Below, piece by piece: positions 24,546-33,007 of a stretch of 34,615 nt of DNA. Position numbers and translations under genes: made by a program. Below the pieces are notes generated by a model. That model ran no database searches. It was not told the DNA's origin and saw nothing but the letters and a program-made list of their open reading frames with translations. The stretch is from Bacteroidaceae bacterium. GTDB taxonomy: Bacteria > Bacteroidota > Bacteroidia > Bacteroidales > Bacteroidaceae. The stretch's first letter is position 1, and the number at the start of each line of letters is the position of its first letter. Location of the stretch: positions 1 to 34,615 of the forward strand of contig JAFZSP010000028.1 of the NCBI GenBank assembly GCA_017619335.1. The letters are read 5' to 3'.

Positions 24546-26045
24546 ATGAACCGTTTTTGCATGTTGATGGTGCCTTGGCTGTGCTGTTGTATCATGCAGC
24601 GCGTCACGGCACAAGAGATACAAGAGCACCTGACGGGTGCCACGCTGACACTGGAGACCTCGACCACGATGGCCTCTGGTGATTATGCGCCGTTGTGGCT
24701 CACAGCCAACCGCTATGGTCTGAGCAGTGTGCGCACGGCTTCCAACTATGAGCGCGCCCGTCTGGAAAGAGACTTTCGTCAGGATGAAGGGCAGTCGTGG
24801 CAATTGGGCTATGGTCTGGATTTGGCGGTGGCTTTTGGTCACGAGCGCACAGGTATCGTGCAACAAGCCTACGTGGAAGCGGCCTGGAAAAAAGTGCGTC
24901 TGCTCCTGGGACAGAAGGAGTTACCATTAGAGATGATGAATCCGGAGCTAAGCACTGGAGCCATGACCTTCGGCATCAATGCACGTCCGATTCCCAAGGC
25001 ACGCTTGGACATTGATTGGTTCAGTTTTCCAGGTACCAATGGCTGGTGGCAATGGCGCCTTTATGGTTCCTTCGGCTTCTTCACCGATGGTCCCTGGCAG
25101 AAGAAGTGGAGTGTCCCCACTGACCGTTACAGCGACGGCGTGCTCTACCACGAAAAAGCCCTGCACTGGCAGTTCGGACGCCCTGACGTGCTGCCTTTCA
25201 CCTACGAGATCGGGTTGAATCTGGCCTCGCAGTTCGGTGGAAACAGTTATAATGTCTATACACTGCGCACCGACCAACACGATTTCCATTATGATTCTGG
25301 CCTGAGCGCCTTCTGGGATGCCCTGTTTATGAAGGGCAGTGACACTACCGACGGCGACTATCCCAACGTGGCAGGCAACCACTTGGGCAGTTGGGTGATG
25401 CAGCTGAAATACCACGGAGCACGCTGGCAGGCAAGGGCCTATTGGGAGCGTTTCTTCGAGGACCATTCACAGCTCACCGTGCAGTATGGTATTCACGATA
25501 TGCTCTTGGGTGCCGAGGTCACGCTGCCTGCCAACCCGTTCGTCTCGACAGTGGTGGTGGAGCATCTGACCACGCGCGACCAGTCTGGACCCATCTTCCA
25601 CGATCCCACGCCCTCCGTGCCCGATCACATTGCTGCCCGCGACGAATACTACAACCACCTCAACTACCCCGGCTGGTCCAACTATGGTATGACCATGGGC
25701 AACCCCCTGCTGACATCACAGCTCTACAATGACGCCCTGGGCCACAGCCACCACCTTCGATTCTACAATAACCGTGTGCGTGCCTGGCACTTCGCCCTCT
25801 GTGGAGACCCTTCGGATGAGTGGCACTGGCGCGCCAAACTCTCTCTGACCCGCAACTGGGGTACATATTTCACTCCCCTACCCGATGACCAGCAGCAGAC
25901 CTACACCTTGGTGGAGACCACCTACCGTCCCCGCTGGGCCCATGGCTGGTTAGCGACGGTGGGCTTGGGGTTGGATCACGGTGACCTCATCGGCAACAGC
26001 ACTGGCGTCCAGCTGACCATCGCCAAGTCGCTCAACGTCTGGTAA
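24546..26045 (+). CDS. Capsule assembly Wzi family outer-membrane protein
   Basis: The 499-residue product has a signal peptide (MNRFCMLMVPWLCCC..., about 1-22) and then an aromatic-rich, beta-strand-type body. The pattern LTLETSTTMASGDYAPLWLTANRYGLSS at the N-terminus, QAYVEAAWKKVRLLLGQKE and NHLGSWVMQLKYHG are recognisable Wzi features. Wzi is an outer-membrane beta barrel that helps hold capsular or exopolysaccharide on the cell surface. It is 18 bases from the lipocalin-like gene and probably in one operon with it. I prefer the second Met as the start because the signal peptide begins there. Confidence 0.85.
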   Translation: MNRFCMLMVPWLCCCIMQRVTAQEIQEHLTGATLTLETSTTMASGDYAPLWLTANRYGLSSVRTASNYERARLERDFRQDEGQSWQLGYGLDLAVAFGHERTGIVQQAYVEAAWKKVRLLLGQKELPLEMMNPELSTGAMTFGINARPIPKARLDIDWFSFPGTNGWWQWRLYGSFGFFTDGPWQKKWSVPTDRYSDGVLYHEKALHWQFGRPDVLPFTYEIGLNLASQFGGNSYNVYTLRTDQHDFHYDSGLSAFWDALFMKGSDTTDGDYPNVAGNHLGSWVMQLKYHGARWQARAYWERFFEDHSQLTVQYGIHDMLLGAEVTLPANPFVSTVVVEHLTTRDQSGPIFHDPTPSVPDHIAARDEYYNHLNYPGWSNYGMTMGNPLLTSQLYNDALGHSHHLRFYNNRVRAWHFALCGDPSDEWHWRAKLSLTRNWGTYFTPLPDDQQQTYTLVETTYRPRWAHGWLATVGLGLDHGDLIGNSTGVQLTIAKSLNVW

Positions 26046-26063
26046 ATAACATACAATGGAACA

Positions 26064-26534
26064 ATGAGAATACGCCGCTTTCATACAGTGTTCATCCTCC
26101 TCTGCGGACTGGTGTCTGTCGCCTTCCTCGGCACCTGTGACAAGATGCCTATCAATGGCGACTTGGATGGGATGTGGCAGCTGATGACCGTGCAGACGCC
26201 AGGCCACACGCGCGATGCCAAAACGGATCAGGTTTATATGTGCATCCAGCTTCACATGGTGGAATGGCGCTACGTGCGGAATGACACGATTCACTTCTAC
26301 TCCCACTTCCGCCAGCAGGCCGATTCCCTCTATATCCTGAACCTCTACCACGCATCCACCCACGCTGCCGTCGGTTCCGACGACATCCCCGTGACCGCCT
26401 CTGAGATGGCTCTGGGTGCCATGGACCTCTGGGGCATTCACACCCTGGACACCCGTTATCGCATCCACCATCTGGACGAGAACGACCTCACACTGGAAAA
26501 GGCCGACACCATTTATACGTTCCGAAAATTCTAA
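26064..26534 (+). CDS. Lipocalin-like lipoprotein
   Basis: The 156-residue product has an N-terminal hydrophobic segment (about 6-24) ending FLGTC, so it is probably a lipoprotein with Cys25, although Thr at the -1 position is unusual. After it comes a lipocalin-like body: LDGMWQLMTVQTPGH (the GxW-type opening strand) and later strands with EWRYVRNDTIHFYSHF and TLEKADTIYTFRKF. This fits the lipocalin-like domains of Bacteroidales; the ligand is not known. It starts 18 bases behind wzi and ends 7 bases before the CDP-alcohol transferase start. Confidence 0.6.
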   Translation: MRIRRFHTVFILLCGLVSVAFLGTCDKMPINGDLDGMWQLMTVQTPGHTRDAKTDQVYMCIQLHMVEWRYVRNDTIHFYSHFRQQADSLYILNLYHASTHAAVGSDDIPVTASEMALGAMDLWGIHTLDTRYRIHHLDENDLTLEKADTIYTFRKF

Positions 26535-26541
26535 GCATCTG

Positions 26542-27471
26542 ATGACAATGGAACCATCCATACAGCCCTCTTCCCTCACAGCACGCGTTCGTGCCACGAT
26601 GAAGTCCGACGAGACAGAGGGTCGCTTTGAACTCTACTTCACACGCACACCGGGCTACCTGTGGGCACTGTTGTTCCGCGCGCTCCACGTGCATCCCATC
26701 GCCGTCACCATCGCCTCCATCTTTATCGGTGCAGCCTCGGCTTTCTTCTTCGTAAAGAGCGACTTACAGAGCAACCTCATCGCCGTGGGGCTGCTGATCG
26801 TGGCCAACTGGTTTGACTGTGCCGACGGGCAGTTGGCTCGTCTCACAGGTCAGAAGACGCTCATCGGACGCGTGCTGGACGGTTTTGCCGGAGACGTCTG
26901 GTTCCAGTGCATTTATGTGGCGCTGGCCATTCGCCTGACGCCCACGATGGGCATCTGGGGATGGCTCCTTGGTGCCTTCGCAGGTTACTACTGCCATGTG
27001 CGTCAGGCCAACTTGGCAGACTACTACCGCAACCAGCATCTCTATTTCCAGTTGGGCCCCACGCGTAGCGAGCTGGACCGCAGCCGTGATCTCCAGCAGC
27101 ATTATGACACGCTCCGCTGGCGCAGCAGTGACTGGTTTGAGAAGCTATACCTCTTCTTTTATATAAGGTACACGCGCAGGCAGGAGAACATGACCCCCGC
27201 CTGCCAGCAGATGCTGGATCGTCTGCAGGAGACCTACGGAGATGACATTCCGCTGGAACTGCGTGAGGCCTTCCGTCGCGGCAGCCGCCCCCTGATGCCC
27301 GCTTGCCAGATGCTCACCTTTGACTTGCGCATCGGGGTGCTCTACCTCAGTGCACTCATCAATCTCCCCTGGCTCTATTTCCTCTTTGAAGCCACTGTCC
27401 TGCAAGCCATCTTCTTCTGGATGCGCCACCGTCACGAGCGCCTCTGCGCGGAGATTTCAGGGAAGATTTAG
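26542..27471 (+). CDS. CDP-alcohol phosphatidyltransferase family membrane protein
   Basis: The 309-residue protein has several membrane helices and the family signature at 92-118: D92, D95-G96, A99-R100, G109, D113. The family swaps CMP from a CDP-linked donor for an alcohol. The last Asp of the motif is displaced by one residue: canonical position 117 is Gly and the Asp is at 118 (VLDGFAGDVW). The protein is longer than typical PgsA (about 180-200), with an added C-terminal half containing further helices. The true start is taken at 26542, just after the lipocalin-like stop; a second ATG lies two codons on. The IspD/TarI-like gene follows after 78 bases. Confidence 0.85.
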   Translation: MTMEPSIQPSSLTARVRATMKSDETEGRFELYFTRTPGYLWALLFRALHVHPIAVTIASIFIGAASAFFFVKSDLQSNLIAVGLLIVANWFDCADGQLARLTGQKTLIGRVLDGFAGDVWFQCIYVALAIRLTPTMGIWGWLLGAFAGYYCHVRQANLADYYRNQHLYFQLGPTRSELDRSRDLQQHYDTLRWRSSDWFEKLYLFFYIRYTRRQENMTPACQQMLDRLQETYGDDIPLELREAFRRGSRPLMPACQMLTFDLRIGVLYLSALINLPWLYFLFEATVLQAIFFWMRHRHERLCAEISGKI

Positions 27472-27483
27472 TTTCAAGATTAA

Positions 27484-27539
27484 AGTTTCAGGTTTCAATT
27501 GTCCATTGTCCATTTTCAATTTTCAATTTTCAATTTATA
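27484..27539. repeat. Heptad repeat tract in leader of the IspD-like gene
   Basis: Eight successive 7-bp units run from 27484 to 27539: AGTTTCA and GGTTTCA, ATTGTCC twice, ATTTTCA three times and ATTTATA. The phase is unbroken. The tract ends 10 bases before the GTG start codon at 27550. Confidence 0.95.
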
Positions 27540-27549
27540 ATTCCTTACA

Positions 27550-28296
27550 GTGTTCTCAGATCCAACAAAAAATATCGTACTTCTTTTAGCAGGCGGCGAA
27601 GGGACTCGCGCCCGACAGAGCGTTCCCAAGCAGTATGTGCAGATTGAAGGCATCCCTATCCTGGCCTACACCCTGCGCGCCTTTGACCGCCACAAACTTA
27701 TCGATGCCATCTACGTCGTCTGCCAGGATCGCTGGCGTGATTACGTCCACCGCTTCGTCTCGGAACTGAGTTTCAGCAAATTCGCCGGCACCTTCACGGC
27801 AGGCAGCACCAGTTTCGAATCCATCAGGAACGGCATCCGTGGCATCGCAGAGATTCATGCCTCCACACAGCCCGAAAACGCTGGCGGCCTCTCCTCCGAG
27901 GGCCCCGTCATCCTCGTGCACGACGGCGTGCGCCCCCTGATTTCTGCCGACGTCATCACAGACAGCATCCGCGTATGCCGCCTTCACGGTAACGCCATCA
28001 CGGCTGTGCAGACCGAGGAAGCCTATATGGCCGGTGATGCAGAGAAAGCCACTTCCATGATTCCACGCGAGCAGCTCTGGGGTGCACAGACACCTCATAC
28101 CTTCCGTCTGGGAGACCTCACCGATGCCTTCGCCGAGGCCGACCGTCGAGGCATTGCCACTTCACAGTCCCTGTACACCCTCATGGCTGAGCTCGGACAC
28201 TGGCCACTCTACAAGTCTCGGGGCGAGCGCGTGAACCTCAAAATCACCAACCCCGAAGACATCTGGTTCTTCTCACGTCTGGCCAGCGTTCTTTGA
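27550..28296 (+). CDS. IspD/TarI-like cytidylyltransferase
   Basis: This 248-residue enzyme transfers a cytidylyl group from CTP to a phosphorylated alcohol. Motifs: LLAGGEGTR (12-20) and PKQY (26-29) bind CTP; HDGVRP (124-129), TPHTF (181-185) and K231 in NLKITNPED complete the pattern. It could be IspD (MEP pathway) or a TarI-like enzyme that makes CDP-alditol. The HDGVRP and TPHTF forms look more TarI-like, and the usual IspD T-D-[DE] motif near 205 reads ATSQS. The first frame opening uses GTG; no ATG is available between the in-frame stop and the CTP motif. It is encoded next to a CDP-alcohol transferase, which makes a CDP-alcohol product plausible. Confidence 0.75.
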   Translation: MFSDPTKNIVLLLAGGEGTRARQSVPKQYVQIEGIPILAYTLRAFDRHKLIDAIYVVCQDRWRDYVHRFVSELSFSKFAGTFTAGSTSFESIRNGIRGIAEIHASTQPENAGGLSSEGPVILVHDGVRPLISADVITDSIRVCRLHGNAITAVQTEEAYMAGDAEKATSMIPREQLWGAQTPHTFRLGDLTDAFAEADRRGIATSQSLYTLMAELGHWPLYKSRGERVNLKITNPEDIWFFSRLASVL

Positions 28297-28390
28297 TGTC
28301 TATAGTAGCAAAAAGTAAGCAAAATGACGATTTTCATCAAGAAATATAACTTTTTTCTGTAAAAATGATATCTGTTCGGACTTTTTTCTA

Positions 28391-28398
28391 TAACTTTG
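28391..28398 (+). promoter_or_regulatory. -7 element of the nagB promoter
   Basis: TAACTTTG matches TAnnTTTG. No clear TTTG is seen at 19 bases, but a TCTG sits 16 bases upstream. The transcript would start near 28405 and contain the heptad repeats. Confidence 0.55.
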
Positions 28399-28421
28399 CA
28401 CCCGAATTCAAAAAGAATATA

Positions 28422-28463
28422 CTCTAACCCCTAAACTTTAAACTTTAAACTCTAAACTTTACA
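28422..28463. repeat. Heptad repeat tract in leader of nagB
   Basis: Six consecutive 7-bp units: CTCTAAC, CCCTAAA, CTTTAAA twice, CTCTAAA and CTTTACA. The tract ends 3 bases before the ATG of nagB. Confidence 0.95.
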
Positions 28464-28466
28464 AAT

Positions 28467-29258
28467 ATGAGAGTCATCATTGAACCGAACTACGATCAGA
28501 TGTCCAAGTGGGCAGCTGAGTACATCATCAACAAGATCAACGCTGCTCAGCCCACGGCTGAGAAACCCTTCGTGCTGGGTCTGCCCACTGGCAGCAGCCC
28601 CATCGGCACCTATCAGGCACTGGTAAAGGCCAACAAGGAAGGCCGCGTGAGCTTCAAGCACGTTCTCACCTTCAACATGGACGAGTATGTGGGTCTGCCC
28701 GAGAGCCATCCCGAGAGCTACCACAGCTTCATGGCCACCAACTTCTTTGACCACATCGATATCCCCAAGGAGAACATCCACATCCTCAACGGCAACGCCA
28801 AGGACCTGGCTGCCGAGTGTGCCCACTATGAGCAGATGATCGAGGAAGCCGGCGGCATCGACCTCTTCATGGGCGGCATCGGCCCCGACGGCCACATTGC
28901 CTTCAACGAGCCGGGCAGCAGCCTCAACAGCCGCACTCGCCAGAAGACCCTGACCACAGACACCCGCGTGGCCAACAGCCGTTTCTTCGGCGGCAAGCCC
29001 GAGGACGTGCCCGCAACGGCACTCACCGTGGGCGTGGGCACCGTGATGGCTGCACGCGAAGTGCTCATCCTCTGCAATGGTCACAACAAGGCCCGCGCCC
29101 TGCAGGCTGCCATTGAGGGTCCTGTCACACAGTGGTGGACCATCAGCGCCCTGCAGCTGCATCCCCACGGCATCATCGTCTGTGACGAGGCTGCCACAGA
29201 GGAAATCAAGCACGGCACCTACAAATACTTCAAGGACATCGAGAAAGACAATCTGTAA
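28467..29258 (+). CDS. nagB: Glucosamine-6-phosphate deaminase
   Basis: The enzyme converts glucosamine-6-phosphate to fructose-6-phosphate and ammonia, the last step of amino-sugar catabolism. The 263-residue protein matches the family length. Catalytic residues fall at the same positions as in E. coli NagB: D72 in NMDEYVGL, D141, H143 and E148 in [15 protein letters not shown]. The [10 protein letters not shown] phosphate loop is at 40-49. It has its own promoter and a clear terminator, so it is a single-gene unit between the envelope and T9SS genes. Its leader contains a 7-bp repeat tract. Confidence 0.97.
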   Translation: MRVIIEPNYDQMSKWAAEYIINKINAAQPTAEKPFVLGLPTGSSPIGTYQALVKANKEGRVSFKHVLTFNMDEYVGLPESHPESYHSFMATNFFDHIDIPKENIHILNGNAKDLAAECAHYEQMIEEAGGIDLFMGGIGPDGHIAFNEPGSSLNSRTRQKTLTTDTRVANSRFFGGKPEDVPATALTVGVGTVMAAREVLILCNGHNKARALQAAIEGPVTQWWTISALQLHPHGIIVCDEAATEEIKHGTYKYFKDIEKDNL

Positions 29259-29266
29259 ACATACTG

Positions 29267-29304
29267 AATGGCCAGGCACCTCACTTCGTGTCTGGCCATT
29301 TCTT
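29267..29304 (+). terminator. Terminator after nagB
   Basis: AATGGCCAG (29267-29275) pairs with CTGGCCATT (29292-29300); the inner GCAC/GTGT bases extend the stem. TCTT follows. Confidence 0.8.
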
Positions 29305-29308
29305 AATA

Positions 29309-29348
29309 CCCCCAAAACCAACTTTAACCCATCAACCAACCCAACCTC
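29309..29348 (+). promoter_or_regulatory. Guanine-free leader of the first T9SS gene
   Basis: The 40 bases directly before the start codon contain no G. This should leave the initiation region unstructured; no Shine-Dalgarno sequence is present. No promoter was recognised between it and the nagB terminator. Confidence 0.6.
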
Positions 29349-31199
29349 ATGAAAAAACTTTACACCTTATTATTTGTCTGTTTGTTGACCTCTCCCCTCG
29401 TGCACCTGTCCTCCTTTGCACAGAGCACCACCGGCAAGGCCTATCTGGGCTATGCCCAGTACAATGACCAGATCTGGGAATACGACGGCCTCTCACTGAG
29501 TTTCGCTGCCAAGGTGGGATGTGCCATCCTGCTGACGCGTGAGCAGCTGGAACCCTACATCGGCGGCACCATCACAGGGATGCGCGTGGGCTGGGACACC
29601 TCCACACAGACTGGCGTCTATCAGGGTTTCATCCGCAACACCTTCAACGGCGGGGATCTCTCCACCAGCTCCAAGACCACCGTGCGCTACAACTACAGCG
29701 CCTCCGACCCAGGGTGGAACAACCTGAATATGACCACAAAATACGTTATCCCCGAGGACGTCCAGCAGCTGGTTGTGGGCTTCACCACCAACCTGAAGAA
29801 GGATGTCTGTGCCATCCCCATGCTCTACCCGCACGACACGCCCAACAGCTGCTACCTCTGGGTGGAGGGAGACAACGACGAGGAGGGCAATCCCCGCTGG
29901 TGGGACATGAGCGAACGAGGCATCCTGCCCATTCTGCTGACCATTCAGGACACACAGGGCACCTTCAACTACCTGCCCGTCATCACGTCAACGGTGGATG
30001 ACGGTGTGGTGTGGACAGGCGAACCTGTGGAAGCACTCATGCGCATTCGCAATGCAGGCTCTCAGGCCATCAAAAATCTAGAAATCACCTCCCGACAGGG
30101 CGATGACACCTACAGCCAGAAGGTGTCGCTGTCCAAGTCCATTCCCGTGGGCACCACCAGCAGCACCATCATGGTGCCTGTCTATTGCTTCCACACGGGA
30201 GAGGTGGAAGTGAGCGTCACCAAGGTCAACGACAAGGACGTCTCTGCACCCTCCGCAGTGACGCTAAACCTCATCGGCGTGCCGCCCGCTGTGGGAGAGG
30301 CGTATGAGCGTCGCCCGCTGGTAGAGTATTACGAGTCGGAAAACAGCTATATGTCACCACGTTACTATGACGAGATCGTGGCTCCGAGCCTCAAGAACAA
30401 GACCAAGTTCCTGACCTTCGTCTGCCAGCACTTGGACGACCAGTTCATGACGGGCGACGATGACGCCACCATGCTTTCACTCTGGCTGTGCGACAACGAT
30501 TCCGCCCAGGTGAGCATCCCCGCGATGACCATTGACCGCGCCATGAGCACAGACAACGTCTCCTTCCAGCAGAACACCACCAAGACGCCGATGTTCAGCG
30601 TCCTCTACGAGCCCTACGCCAGCCAGGTGCTGAACGAGGCCATGAACCATCCGACCTTTGCTGGGGTGGAGGTCGTCGGAGGCTGGCAGCAGGATGGTGA
30701 GACCATCGATGTCATCGTGCAGACAGATGTGGCAGCAGGCATCATGCCGGCAGGCGAACGACCCAGGCTCAGCGTCTATCTGATGCAAGCCGATGTGGAA
30801 TCAGACAGCCAGCTCTTCTGGACAGACAAGGAGAAGGAAGAGACCATGGGACACTATACCCACGCCAACGTCATCCGCGAGATCCTCTCCGACGTGGAGG
30901 GCGACCCCATACCCGAAGGCATCTCCACCGCCACCTATCAGACCCAGGCCGACCCCGACTGGAACGCAGAGGACCTCTATCTCGTGGCATTCATCCATCG
31001 CGGCAAGGACAAGGGCGGCAAGTTCATGCACGTCTTCAACAGCAATGAGGGAGAGATCACAGACGGAAGCGGCATCCGTGCTGCTGATGTCATGAATCAT
31101 GGGACTGGCGCCGTGTATGACTTGAGCGGCAGACGGGTGACGAACATGCAAATGAAGCAGGGACTGTATCTCATCAACGGCAAAAAAGTGGTCAAATGA
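29349..31199 (+). CDS. T9SS-exported Omp28-like protein without CxxC
   Basis: The 616-residue protein has a signal peptide (about 1-25, ending FAQ) and a C-terminal T9SS sorting tail (VYDLSGRRVTNMQMKQGLYLINGKKVVK, about 589-616). These send it through the Sec channel and then the type IX system to the surface or medium. The middle contains immunoglobulin-like strands and a segment (about 318-420) that lines up with the thioredoxin-like part of the next gene: PLVEYYESENSYMSP matches PLVEEFTSQRCVACP. The CxxC is replaced by Ser333-x-x-Ser336, so disulfide exchange is unlikely. Its stop overlaps the next start (ATGA), so the two are coupled. Confidence 0.75.
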   Translation: MKKLYTLLFVCLLTSPLVHLSSFAQSTTGKAYLGYAQYNDQIWEYDGLSLSFAAKVGCAILLTREQLEPYIGGTITGMRVGWDTSTQTGVYQGFIRNTFNGGDLSTSSKTTVRYNYSASDPGWNNLNMTTKYVIPEDVQQLVVGFTTNLKKDVCAIPMLYPHDTPNSCYLWVEGDNDEEGNPRWWDMSERGILPILLTIQDTQGTFNYLPVITSTVDDGVVWTGEPVEALMRIRNAGSQAIKNLEITSRQGDDTYSQKVSLSKSIPVGTTSSTIMVPVYCFHTGEVEVSVTKVNDKDVSAPSAVTLNLIGVPPAVGEAYERRPLVEYYESENSYMSPRYYDEIVAPSLKNKTKFLTFVCQHLDDQFMTGDDDATMLSLWLCDNDSAQVSIPAMTIDRAMSTDNVSFQQNTTKTPMFSVLYEPYASQVLNEAMNHPTFAGVEVVGGWQQDGETIDVIVQTDVAAGIMPAGERPRLSVYLMQADVESDSQLFWTDKEKEETMGHYTHANVIREILSDVEGDPIPEGISTATYQTQADPDWNAEDLYLVAFIHRGKDKGGKFMHVFNSNEGEITDGSGIRAADVMNHGTGAVYDLSGRRVTNMQMKQGLYLINGKKVVK

Positions 31200-32995
31200 A
31201 CAAGCGACTTCTCCTCCTCATAGCCATTCTCAATTGTCAATTGTCCATTTTCAATTGTCCCTTGTCCGCCCAGGTGCCCTATGGCTATGCACCCGCTGGT
31301 AACGTGGCCACCGAGGACCTGGCAGCTCTGGGTGGCGGGAAGAACGAGTTCGTGCAGGGAATGGTGTGCTTTGACCCCTCTGCCGACCCCGTCCTGAGGC
31401 GCTTGAAGGGCAAGAGCATCCTGGGCGTGCGCTGTTACCTGCGTGCCGACTACAAACAAGCCCGCCAGAAACGCTCTGCCGTCCTCGCCAGCACTGGCAC
31501 ACCCGCCAACATCCAACGCACCACCTACGCCGATTTCACCCAGGGCTGGAACGACGTGCTCTTTGACGCCCCGCTGCCCATCGGTGACGAACCCATCTAC
31601 CTGGGTCTGCAGGCCTACGAGACCATCGGCACCCCCTACCCGCTCGTCACCTACGCCCCGGCCACTGTGCCCCAGTCCTGCATCGTCAACCTGGCCAAAT
31701 CCAAGTGGGAGGAATTCACCGACCGCGGGACACTGCTCGTCTCAGCGCTCCTGGAAGAGGACGCGGCAGCGGAGTTTGCCTGTGCTGCCTACGCCCAGAA
31801 CACCACACACCCGCAGACCGTGGCTCCCGATGCGGACTTCACGGGCGGACTTTACATCCACAACTTCACAGCAGAACCCATTCATTCTCTGGAGATTGCC
31901 ATGCAGGGCGAGGGCGCTGCCGCAGCCACGCTGCGCACCCTGGAACTGGAGCAGCCCGTGCCGCCACAGGGCAGCACCGTTATCACGGCACAGCTGCGGG
32001 CAGGCTCCGCAGAGGGCACTGCCGTGGGATGGACAGCCACTGTCACACGCATCAACCAGGCAGCGGCACAACCCGCTCGACCAGGCACCACGCCCCTGTA
32101 TGTCACCTTAGACAACTTTCTGCGCACGCCCCTCGTGGAGGAGTTCACCAGCCAGCGCTGCGTGGCCTGCCCACAGATGGCATATTTCCTGGAGAAAGCC
32201 TTCGAGAAGTACACAGGCGACTACGTTTATGTCTCCCACCACACGGGCTTCGCAGAGGACGTCTTCACCACACAGCCAGACCGCGAAATCGTCTATATCT
32301 TTGGCGGTTATGAGAACGAGTACAACCCCGCCATCATGTATAACCGCAGCGTCCTGGAGGGCGAGAGCACTGTCATTCAGGGCATTCGCGCGATGGCACC
32401 CGATCCCTATATAGAGGCCCTGTCAGCGGCTGCCGCCATGCCTGCGATGGCCGAGGTACAGCTCCAGTTAGGAGCCGATGACGCGGTGACGGTCAGCGGA
32501 CGAGTGGCCCGAGACCTGGTACAGACGCCGCTGCGCCTGTCCTGTTACCTCGTGGAGGACGGCATCAGTGCCGTGCGTTACCCCCAGAAGGGCCTGGATG
32601 GCGACCCCGATGCGCCTGCCGACCTGAAAGATGTCTTCCGCCACAACGGCATCATCCTGCATTACTTCACTGCCGATGCCGCGGGTGACCTGCTCAGCGT
32701 CAACGCCTCCGGGCAGTACAGTGTCACCTATCCTGCCGCGCAGCCCGAGGGCTTCGGAGGCACACGACGCCGCCTCGTCGCCTTCGTCCACCGCCTCAAC
32801 AAGGACAACCTCCGCGACAATGCCGTCCTCAATGCCACCCAGCTCCTCCTGGGCACAGATGGCGTGCAGGAACATGCACAGATGTGCCAAGCGCCATTCT
32901 CTGCCACCATGTTTGACCTCAGCGGACGACGCGTGAACAATGCCCCATCGCGCCGAGGTATCTACATCATCAACCGCCAGAAAATCATCAAATAA
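31196..32995 (+). CDS. T9SS-exported Omp28 family protein with CxxC
   Basis: The 599-residue protein has a signal peptide (MNKRLLLLIAILNCQLSIF..., about 1-25) and a T9SS tail (MFDLSGRRVNNAPSRRGIYIINRQKIIK). At 311-330 it has TPLVEEFTSQRCVACPQMAY, the Omp28 thioredoxin-like signature with CxxC at C322/C325. Omp28 is a surface protein of Porphyromonas and relatives; a redox or adhesin role is possible. The signal-peptide coding region contains a five-unit 7-bp repeat (31231-31265), a feature unlike its neighbours. It follows its paralogue with a 4-base overlap and precedes the adenosyltransferase by 12 bases. Confidence 0.8.
   Translation: MNKRLLLLIAILNCQLSIFNCPLSAQVPYGYAPAGNVATEDLAALGGGKNEFVQGMVCFDPSADPVLRRLKGKSILGVRCYLRADYKQARQKRSAVLASTGTPANIQRTTYADFTQGWNDVLFDAPLPIGDEPIYLGLQAYETIGTPYPLVTYAPATVPQSCIVNLAKSKWEEFTDRGTLLVSALLEEDAAAEFACAAYAQNTTHPQTVAPDADFTGGLYIHNFTAEPIHSLEIAMQGEGAAAATLRTLELEQPVPPQGSTVITAQLRAGSAEGTAVGWTATVTRINQAAAQPARPGTTPLYVTLDNFLRTPLVEEFTSQRCVACPQMAYFLEKAFEKYTGDYVYVSHHTGFAEDVFTTQPDREIVYIFGGYENEYNPAIMYNRSVLEGESTVIQGIRAMAPDPYIEALSAAAAMPAMAEVQLQLGADDAVTVSGRVARDLVQTPLRLSCYLVEDGISAVRYPQKGLDGDPDAPADLKDVFRHNGIILHYFTADAAGDLLSVNASGQYSVTYPAAQPEGFGGTRRRLVAFVHRLNKDNLRDNAVLNATQLLLGTDGVQEHAQMCQAPFSATMFDLSGRRVNNAPSRRGIYIINRQKIIK
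31231..31265. repeat. Heptad repeat inside a signal-peptide coding region
   Basis: Five consecutive 7-bp units: CAATTGT twice, CCATTTT, CAATTGT, CCCTTGT. They encode about residues 12-24 of the Omp28-family protein. Related words occur in the tract at 27484-27539. Gain or loss of one unit would shift the frame. Confidence 0.9.
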
Positions 32996-33007
32996 CGTCC
33001 ATTTTAC

